Below are positions 6,916-11,104 of a stretch of 11,104 nt of DNA, one piece after another. The number at the start of each line of letters is the position of its first letter. The first letter of the stretch is position 1. The DNA comes from Planctomycetaceae bacterium (GTDB lineage Bacteria > Planctomycetota > Planctomycetia > Pirellulales > UBA1268), in assembly GCA_005789975.1 (NCBI GenBank), contig SXWC01000083.1, positions 1 through 11,104 on the forward strand. Reading direction: 5' to 3'. The notes below the pieces were generated by a model that saw only the letters and a list, made by a program, of their open reading frames with translations, did not search any database and was not told the origin of the DNA. The translations under genes and the position numbers were made by a program.

Positions 6916-7500
6916 TCACTGCCGACGACCTCCGTAGATCAGCGACATGACCTCGGCCCTGCTCGACACATTCGCGCGGAAGACGCCCTTCATCGCGGAA
7001 GTCACGCAGAGGCTGCCGGGCTTGCGAACGCCGCGGATCGTCATGCAGGTGTGCGTCGCCTCGACGACGACGGCCACGCCCTTGGCACCCAGATCGTTTT
7101 CCAGAAGGTCGGCGATCTGCTCCGTCATCCGTTCCTGCACCTGCGGCCGATGCGACACCGCCTCGACCACGCGGGCCAGCTTGCTCAGTCCGAGCACGCG
7201 GCCGTCGGGCAGGTAGCCGATATGGGCGTGGCCCATGAACGGCAGCAGGTGGTGCTCGCAGACACTGTTGAAGGCGATGTCCCGCACGAGCACGATCTCG
7301 TCGTACTTCTCGCTGAAGGCTTTCTTGAGGTGCACCCGCGGATCCTGTCGCAGGCCGCTGAACATCTCGGCATACATCCGGGCGACGCGGGCGGGCGTTT
7401 CGAGCAGCCCTTCACGGTCGGGGTCTTCGCCCACGGCGGCGAGAATCTCGCGGACCGCCCGTTCGATGCGGGCGTGATCGACATGGTGGGATTCGCTCAT
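6916..7500 (-). CDS. folE: GTP cyclohydrolase I (type IA)
   Basis: Converts GTP to 7,8-dihydroneopterin triphosphate, the entry to tetrahydrofolate, biopterin and (via QueD) queuosine-type pathways; a cytosolic homodecamer in known cases. It is 194 residues, normal for the bacterial core enzyme. Seen: [12 protein letters not shown] (32-43), CEHHLLPF with Cys81 and His84 as zinc ligands and His83 catalytic, [10 protein letters not shown] (104-113), [13 protein letters not shown] (118-130), and [15 protein letters not shown] with Cys152 as third zinc ligand and His150 catalytic. The zinc ligands show the zinc-dependent IA type and not the cysteine-poor IB type. ATG 7500 has no Shine-Dalgarno, but a TACAGT -10-like hexamer sits 8 bases upstream, so the message may be leaderless. 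A GC hairpin separates it from the LON-domain gene. Confidence 0.96.
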   Translation of the reverse strand: MSESHHVDHARIERAVREILAAVGEDPDREGLLETPARVARMYAEMFSGLRQDPRVHLKKAFSEKYDEIVLVRDIAFNSVCEHHLLPFMGHAHIGYLPDGRVLGLSKLARVVEAVSHRPQVQERMTEQIADLLENDLGAKGVAVVVEATHTCMTIRGVRKPGSLCVTSAMKGVFRANVSSRAEVMSLIYGGRRQ

Positions 7501-7508
7501 GGAGCATC

Positions 7509-7514
7509 ACTGTA
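7509..7514 (-). promoter_or_regulatory. Candidate -10 element for folE
   Basis: Minus-strand TACAGT, 8 bases before the folE ATG, in the 75-base gap after the LON-domain gene. No convincing -35 is present about 17 bases upstream. If used, transcription would start at or next to the ATG, which fits the missing Shine-Dalgarno. This is a weak call from one hexamer. Confidence 0.3.
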
Positions 7515-7547
7515 GCAGGCAAAATCGCCATCGACAGAAGACCGCAC

Positions 7548-7569
7548 GGGGCCCGCCCTGCCCGGCCCC
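7548..7569 (-). terminator. GC hairpin after the LON-domain gene
   Basis: Perfect 6-base inverted repeat GGGGCC / GGCCCC with a 10-base loop. It starts 6 bases past the stop codon of the LON-domain gene on the minus strand. There is no adjacent T-run, so an intrinsic terminator of the classic kind is not proven. Its position just upstream of the candidate folE promoter supports a transcription-unit boundary here. Confidence 0.4.
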
Positions 7570-7575
7570 TGCCGC

Positions 7576-8265
7576 TCAGTTCATGCTGAACTTGGGTGGA
7601 AACGTCCGCCCCCCGCCGGCGGCGGGCCGGGAGGCGATCGCGGCGAGGAGGATGCGGGCCCGCTCGAAGACATCGCACTCCGCGAGCAGCCGGAGCTTCG
7701 TCTCGAGATCGATGTCGAGCGTGTAGGCGACGATGTCGGTGAGCATTCCCAGGGTGATCTGGTTGCCGAGCAGCTGATCGAGCTGCTCATGGGCGTTGGG
7801 CACCCGGGGCATCGAGCCCTTGAAGGCGTCGAGCAGTCGCCGCTGCAGAGCCGCAGCCCCGGCGGCCGCGTCGTCCGACTCGACGTCGTCGATAATCTGC
7901 GACTCGACCACCCGAAAGAGCTTCTTGGGGGGCAGTTCGTGGATGAGATGCAGCCGCCGCACGCCGAGCACGAGCACGTTGTAGGTGCCCTCGGACGTCC
8001 GCTGATGGGTGGCGATGCGACACAGGCAGGCATGGGGCCGGAGCGGCGGACGGCCCTCGTAGTCCGGCTCCCAGCCCGGCGCCAGGGATCCGAGGGCCAC
8101 GAGTCGGTCGTCCTCGATCGCCTCCTCGAAGAGCGCGCGGTAACGCGGCTCGAACACGTGCAACGCCTGCATGACGTGCGGAAACATCACGAGGTTCGGC
8201 AGCGGGAAGACACGCGCATGCCCCGAGAACTGGTCGGGCGAAAAGGCGAGGGGTTCTTCGGTCAT
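7576..8265 (-). CDS. Stand-alone LON substrate-binding domain protein
   Basis: A 229-residue protein consisting of the N-terminal LON domain (PF02190) alone, without the AAA+ ATPase or Ser-Lys protease parts of Lon. Seen: VFPLPNLVMFPHVMQALHVFEPRYRAL across residues 19-45, the typical opening of the domain. After it come GTYNVLVLGVRRLHLIHEL (93-111), the beta-rich core end, and a helical C-terminal half (about 135-210) with an acidic spacer at 126-134. The last residues are a Gly-rich, basic tail. LON-only proteins are widespread, but their function is poorly defined; binding of unfolded peptides or a regulator role are guesses. The start is ATG 8265, 32 bases after the DUF309 gene, with only a weak ribosome site. 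It is probably cotranscribed with the DUF309 gene. Confidence 0.9.
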   Translation of the reverse strand: MTEEPLAFSPDQFSGHARVFPLPNLVMFPHVMQALHVFEPRYRALFEEAIEDDRLVALGSLAPGWEPDYEGRPPLRPHACLCRIATHQRTSEGTYNVLVLGVRRLHLIHELPPKKLFRVVESQIIDDVESDDAAAGAAALQRRLLDAFKGSMPRVPNAHEQLDQLLGNQITLGMLTDIVAYTLDIDLETKLRLLAECDVFERARILLAAIASRPAAGGGRTFPPKFSMN

Positions 8266-8297
8266 GGCAATCGTTCCCGGCGGGCCGGGGCCTCGCT

Positions 8298-8696
8298 TCA
8301 GGCCGCCGGAGGCGGATCGAGATGGATTTCAGGCAGGAGATCTGGATTCAGCTCGATCTCGGGAAAGGTGTCCGTGCTGGCGGCCACCTCGGCGAGGCAG
8401 GAGTCGAACTCCCGGAGGAACTTCGTCAGGTCGAGCCCGAGGTGGTGGGGTGCGTAGGGAGCGAGATACGCATGCGCGCTGCCGTGCAGTTTGCGGGCAC
8501 CGCGAATGTTGCCGTTTCCGAAATGGTAGAGCGCGACGGCCGCCTGGATGAGTCCCTGGTAAAACTTCCGCGAGGGGCCGCGGTATTCCGTCCAGAGCTC
8601 CTCCCAGATCTCGTGGCTCTCGTAATAATCGCACTCGTTGAACTTCTCGATGCCAGCGAGATAGAGTCGGTCGTAGTCGTCGCCTGTCGTCGTCAT
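8298..8696 (-). CDS. DUF309 family protein
   Basis: A 132-residue protein of the DUF309 family (PF03745), whose biochemical role is unknown. Seen: the family signature FNECDYYESHEIWEELW (residues 19-35), with the Glu and His residues that in this all-helical fold cluster together, then RKFYQGLIQAAVALYHFGNGN (43-63) and GARKL. The C-terminal part (about 108-132) is acidic and Pro-rich (ELNPDLLPEIHLDPPP) and looks disordered. I chose ATG 8696, with GAAAGG six bases upstream. The frame extends upstream to 8858, but that part overlaps the divergent nth gene and has no family resemblance. It is the first gene of the leftward run, divergent from nth across a 67-base gap. Confidence 0.9.
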   Translation of the reverse strand: MTTTGDDYDRLYLAGIEKFNECDYYESHEIWEELWTEYRGPSRKFYQGLIQAAVALYHFGNGNIRGARKLHGSAHAYLAPYAPHHLGLDLTKFLREFDSCLAEVAASTDTFPEIELNPDLLPEIHLDPPPAA

Positions 8697-8752
8697 GCCG
8701 GGCCTTTCATCCGCGCACCGTCTCCCGCGACCGGTTGCCAGGACCTGCGGTC

Positions 8753-8758
8753 GGGAGG
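8753..8758 (+). promoter_or_regulatory. Shine-Dalgarno deciding the nth start
   Basis: GGGAGG, five bases before ATG 8764. It favours this start over an in-frame ATG at 8695, which would make the first residues overlap the DUF309 start region. I see no convincing -35/-10 pair for either direction in the 67-base divergent gap 8697-8763. Confidence 0.7.
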
Positions 8759-8763
8759 ATCGA

Positions 8764-9489
8764 ATGAATCCTAGCAGCAAGAGCCTTGACGGGCAGTCGG
8801 GCCAGCACCGGGCCGTCGGCCGCCGGGAATCGAAGGGGGCCCGGTCCACCCGCGCCAATGCGATCGCCCAGACCCTCGAGAAGGCCTATCCGCAGGCCGG
8901 TTGCTCGCTCGACTTCGCATCGCCCTTCCAGCTCGTGATCGCCACGATTCTTTCCGCCCAGTGCACCGACAAGCGGGTCAACATGGTGACGCCGTCGCTC
9001 TTCGGCCGCTGGCCCGATCCGGCTTCCCTCGCCGCGGCACCGCCCCGCGAGCTGGAGGCCGTGATCCGCAGCACGGGCTTCTTCCGTGCCAAGGCGAAGA
9101 GCCTCCTGGGCTGTGCCCGGGCGCTGGTCGAGCGGCATGGCGGCGAGGTGCCCCGGACCCTCGATGAACTCGTCCGTCTGCCGGGCGTCGGTCGCAAGAC
9201 GGCCAACGTCGTGATGGGCTCGGCCTTCGGCATCGCCTCGGGCGTCGTGGTCGATACCCACGTGGGCCGGATTTCGCGACGGCTCGGGCTGACACGCCAC
9301 ACCGACGCCGTCCGCGCTGAACGCGACCTTTCGGCGACCGTCCCCCAGAACCACTGGATTGCCTTCAGCCATCGGCTCATCGAGCACGGCCGAAGCGTCT
9401 GCACGGCCCGCGCGCCCCGCTGCGGCGACTGCCCGCTGGCCGACCTCTGCCCGAGGGTCGGCATCAAGCCGCGACGGCCGGGACGCTGA
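8764..9489 (+). CDS. nth: Endonuclease III (DNA glycosylase/AP lyase)
   Basis: Base-excision repair enzyme that removes oxidised pyrimidines and cleaves abasic sites. It is 241 residues; E. coli Nth is 211, and the difference is mainly a basic, Ser/Arg-rich N-terminal extension of about 30 residues. Seen: SAQCTDKRVN (64-73), the helix-hairpin-helix LPGVGRKTANVV with catalytic Lys145, VVVDTHVGR with catalytic Asp164, and the 4Fe-4S loop C213-x6-C220-x2-C223-x5-C229. All key residues are present, so the enzyme should be active. The Lys/Asp pair and the loop CTARAPRCGDC fit Nth and not MutY. It is divergent from the DUF309 gene; a stem-loop follows 3 bases after the stop. Confidence 0.96.
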   Translation: MNPSSKSLDGQSGQHRAVGRRESKGARSTRANAIAQTLEKAYPQAGCSLDFASPFQLVIATILSAQCTDKRVNMVTPSLFGRWPDPASLAAAPPRELEAVIRSTGFFRAKAKSLLGCARALVERHGGEVPRTLDELVRLPGVGRKTANVVMGSAFGIASGVVVDTHVGRISRRLGLTRHTDAVRAERDLSATVPQNHWIAFSHRLIEHGRSVCTARAPRCGDCPLADLCPRVGIKPRRPGR

Positions 9490-9492
9490 CTT

Positions 9493-9531
9493 CCCGCGGC
9501 TTCCGGGCCGGCCCATGGGCAGGAAGGCGGG
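9493..9531 (+). terminator. Stem-loop after nth
   Basis: The arm 9493-9504 (CCCGCGGCTTCC) pairs with 9522-9531 (GGAAGGCGGG) over 10 base pairs, with a two-base GG bulge. The loop holds two overlapping perfect 10-base palindromes, GGGCCGGCCC (9505-9514) and GCCCATGGGC (9511-9520). It begins 3 bases past the nth stop. There is no T-run, so it may act as an RNA-end barrier or factor-dependent terminator and not a classic intrinsic terminator. Confidence 0.45.
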
Positions 9532-9539
9532 TGTCCGCA

Positions 9540-9545
9540 TAGACT
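9540..9545 (+). promoter_or_regulatory. Candidate -10 element for dcd
   Basis: TAGACT lies in the 114-base gap between nth and dcd, after the stem-loop and 58 bases before the dcd ATG. It is the most AT-rich patch of the gap. No clear -35 is seen at the right distance. The placement after a terminator-like hairpin makes a promoter here plausible. The dcd start itself has a good Shine-Dalgarno, GGGAG at 9594-9598. Confidence 0.25.
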
Positions 9546-9603
9546 CCACCCCTGGCCCCGTTCGCTCGAGCCGTCCGCCCTTCGCCACCGTGCGGGAGTT
9601 CCC

Positions 9604-10218
9604 ATGATCCTCTCCGGCCACGAGATTCGGCAGCAACTCGGCCGCAATGTCGTCATCGAGCCCTTCGACGAGGGCCGGCTCAATCCGAACAGCTACAACC
9701 TCTCGCTCCACGACGAACTTCTCGTCTACGAGGAGGTCGTGCTCGACATGCGGAAGAGCAACCGCGTGGAGCGGATCTCGATCCCCGAAGACGGGCTCGT
9801 GCTGACCCCCAACCAGCTCTACCTCGGTCGCACGGTCGAGCGGACCGAGACCCACAACCTCGTGCCGATGATCGAGGGCCGCAGCTCGATCGGCCGGCTG
9901 GGGTTGTTCGTGCACGTCACCGCGGGCTTCGGCGACGTCGGTTTCTGCGGCTACTGGACGCTCGAGATGTTCGCGGTGCAGCCGGTGAAGATCTACCCGG
10001 GCGTGCCGATCTGCCAGATCTTCTTTCACCAGATCCTCGGCGACATCACCGAGTATTCGAGCGAAAAATACCAGCACAATCGCGACATCCAGCCGAGCAT
10101 GCTGTTTCGCGAACTTGGCCGCGACGCCGAAGCCACCCAGCAGATGCATCTGGATTTCGGGGGTGACGCCGCCGCGGCCCGGGCGGCTGCGCTGGCGGCC
10201 CCGCGGGTCGCGAGGTAG
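9604..10218 (+). CDS. dcd: dCTP deaminase, possibly bifunctional dCTP deaminase/dUTPase
   Basis: Deaminates dCTP to dUTP on the route to dTMP; a homotrimer in known cases. It is 204 residues, near the E. coli length (193). Seen: MILSGHEIRQQL start, LNPNSYNLSL (26-35), EGRSSIGRLGLFVHVTAGF (91-109), Asp111, GFCGYWTLEM with catalytic Glu121, PGVPICQIFF (132-141), and EKYQHNRDIQPS (154-165). The stretch TAGFGDVGF replaces the TAHRIDPGW of the E. coli monofunctional enzyme and resembles the TAGF-D-GF form of the Mycobacterium tuberculosis and Methanocaldococcus bifunctional enzymes. That opens the possibility that it goes directly to dUMP; this is inference. The last 25 residues are an Ala/Arg-rich tail with no family match. 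GGGAG five bases upstream supports the start. Confidence 0.93.
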   Translation: MILSGHEIRQQLGRNVVIEPFDEGRLNPNSYNLSLHDELLVYEEVVLDMRKSNRVERISIPEDGLVLTPNQLYLGRTVERTETHNLVPMIEGRSSIGRLGLFVHVTAGFGDVGFCGYWTLEMFAVQPVKIYPGVPICQIFFHQILGDITEYSSEKYQHNRDIQPSMLFRELGRDAEATQQMHLDFGGDAAAARAAALAAPRVAR

Positions 10219-10227
10219 ATTCCCGTC

Positions 10228-10431
10228 ATGCTTCCCAAAGTGCTCGCCTGGTCGTCGCTCGGCACGGCCATGCTGTTCGTGATCCTGATGATGACGGCGA
10301 TCTTCGCCGGAGATTCGCTCGGCGAATCGGCCCCGCTGCTGGTCTTCTGGGGCGCGGTCCCGTCGCTCGGTATCTCCATCCTCCTGGCGGTCGCGCTCCT
10401 GATCATGTCGGCATTTTCCTCCGATTCCTAG
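10228..10431 (+). CDS. Small two-helix membrane protein, hypothetical
   Basis: A 67-residue frame with two hydrophobic segments (about 7-27 and 35-62) joined by a short acidic loop (AGDSLGESAP). There are no cysteines, histidines or recognisable motifs. It starts 9 bases after the dcd stop. GAGGT is 11 bases before the ATG, which is long for a ribosome site, and TAGATT ends 6 bases before it, so a leaderless start is also possible. The real-looking amphipathic layout, the fit into the dcd-aspS gap without overlap and the absence of a competing frame support a genuine gene. I do not know its function. Confidence 0.6.
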   Translation: MLPKVLAWSSLGTAMLFVILMMTAIFAGDSLGESAPLLVFWGAVPSLGISILLAVALLIMSAFSSDS

Positions 10432-10449
10432 TGTTTGGGGCCCTGCACC

Positions 10450-10475
10450 GCCCGCGGGAGCCGGCGGCAGCGGGC
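10450..10475 (+). other. GC hairpin in the aspS leader
   Basis: Inverted repeat GCCCGC / GCGGGC with a 14-base loop, in the 66-base gap between the small membrane-protein gene and aspS. It ends 22 bases before the aspS TTG. There is no T-run. It could be a weak terminator, a leader structure, or chance in DNA of this GC content. Confidence 0.25.
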
Positions 10476-10497
10476 CTCGCTGAAAAGGTGCACACCC

Positions 10498-11104
10498 TTG
10501 CTTCGAACCCACACCTGCGGCGAACTCCGATCGAGCCACCTCGGCAGCGAGGTGGCCCTCTGCGGCTGGGTCGACCGCGTCCGCGATCACAAGGGGGTGA
10601 TCTTCATCGACCTCCGCGACCGTTGGGGCCGCACGCAGATCGTCGTCGGCCCCGAGAGCCCGCCGGCCGTGCTCGCCGCGGCCCGTGCGGTGCGGGCCGA
10701 ATGGGTGATCCGGGCCCGGGGTGCGGTGGGCGGCCGGCCGGCCGGCACCACCAATCCGAAGCTCGCCACCGGTGAGATCGAGGTCGTCTGCCGCGAACTG
10801 GAGATCCTCAACGAGGCCGAGACGCCCGTCTTCCAGCCGGGGGCCACGGAGCGTCCGGGCGAGGAGGTTCGCCTCAAGCACCGCTGGCTCGACCTCCGCC
10901 GCCCCGCCATGCAGGAGAACATGTTCCTCCGCAGCCGGATCGTGAAGATCATGCGCGACCACTTCGACGAGCTCGGCTTCGTCGATGTCGAGACGCCGAT
11001 GCTCGGCCGCAGCACCCCCGAGGGAGCCCGCGACTACCTCGTGCCGAGCCGGCTCGACCACGGGTCCTTCTTCGCCCTGCCCCAGTCACCGCAGCTCTAC
11101 AAGC
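10498..11104 (+). CDS. aspS: Aspartyl-tRNA synthetase (partial, C-terminus beyond window)
   Basis: Class II aminoacyl-tRNA synthetase charging tRNA-Asp. About 202 of roughly 590 residues are in the window. Seen: the anticodon-binding OB fold (LRTHTCGELRSSHLG, then ALCGWVDRVRDHKG at 20-33 and FIDLRDRWG), ATGEIEV, the linker, LKHRWLDLRRP opening the catalytic domain, then ETPMLGRSTPEGARDYLVPSR and FFALPQSPQLYK at the edge. I chose TTG 10498: it places the family N-terminus exactly, AAAAGG lies 9 bases upstream, and no ATG or GTG is in frame nearby. His31 and Gly83 correspond to His31/Gly82 of the non-discriminating Pseudomonas aeruginosa enzyme, not Leu30/Lys81 of E. coli, so it probably also charges tRNA-Asn. 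Confidence 0.94.
   Translation, partial: MLRTHTCGELRSSHLGSEVALCGWVDRVRDHKGVIFIDLRDRWGRTQIVVGPESPPAVLAAARAVRAEWVIRARGAVGGRPAGTTNPKLATGEIEVVCRELEILNEAETPVFQPGATERPGEEVRLKHRWLDLRRPAMQENMFLRSRIVKIMRDHFDELGFVDVETPMLGRSTPEGARDYLVPSRLDHGSFFALPQSPQLYK

Noticed and set aside
8735..8740. TTGCCA as a -35 element for nth
   Set aside because: The region 17 bases downstream (around 8758-8763) is GATCGA, with no -10-like sequence.
8697..8858. An N-terminal extension of the DUF309 protein
   Set aside because: It would overlap the nth start, has no family resemblance, and ATG 8696 has its own ribosome site.
8707..11061. A 784-codon minus-strand frame across nth, dcd, the small membrane gene and aspS
   Set aside because: It runs opposite three clearly identified plus-strand genes, including their starts and stops, and has no recognisable domain.
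1..11104. CRISPR arrays, tRNA/rRNA genes, insertion sequences, integrases, phage genes
   Set aside because: None seen on either strand; genes are tightly packed and of core-genome type, and I see no direct repeat series.

Overview
The window reads as chromosomal DNA of a GC-rich bacterium. It is most likely a planctomycete (Pirellulales or a related order). That placement is an inference from the base composition and from three proteins that look like planctomycete types: the flavin/Fe-S fusion, the membrane zinc-ribbon protein and the eight-helix membrane protein. No search was run. I see no mobile element, CRISPR array, tRNA or rRNA. Coding density is very high and the longest gap between genes is 114 bases (9490-9603).

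Layout. Ten genes run leftward on the minus strand from 8696 to the left edge, and four run rightward from 8764 to the right edge. The two groups diverge from the short gap 8697-8763. In transcription order the leftward group is: a DUF309 protein, a stand-alone LON-domain protein, a GC hairpin, folE, an eight-helix membrane protein, a membrane-anchored zinc-ribbon protein, a 999-residue FAD/Fe-S oxidoreductase, moaD, moaE, moaA and a cysteine-desulfurase-like PLP enzyme cut by the window edge. The rightward group is nth, dcd, a small two-helix membrane protein and the first third of aspS.

How the genes work together. moaD, moaE, moaA and the desulfurase-like gene form a tightly coupled cassette for molybdenum cofactor (molybdopterin) synthesis. 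MoaA starts the pathway from GTP, MoaD/MoaE insert the dithiolene sulfurs, and the last enzyme is a plausible source of that sulfur. moaC, moeB and moeA are not in the window. folE, in the same leftward run, makes another pterin precursor from GTP. Between folE and moaD lies a close-packed trio (membrane protein, zinc-ribbon membrane protein, FAD/Fe-S oxidoreductase) whose joint role is not known to me; it is the best candidate here for something undescribed. The rightward group is housekeeping: base-excision repair, pyrimidine nucleotide metabolism and tRNA charging.

The most distinctive sequence-level observations are these. The C-terminal Gly-Gly codons of both moaD and moaA (GGA GGC TGA) double as the Shine-Dalgarno site of the next gene. 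The oxidoreductase has lost the cysteines of its first CCG module. A zinc-ribbon-like Cys quartet is split by a membrane hairpin. AspRS carries the residue pair associated with non-discriminating enzymes. The window is otherwise mostly ordinary core genome.
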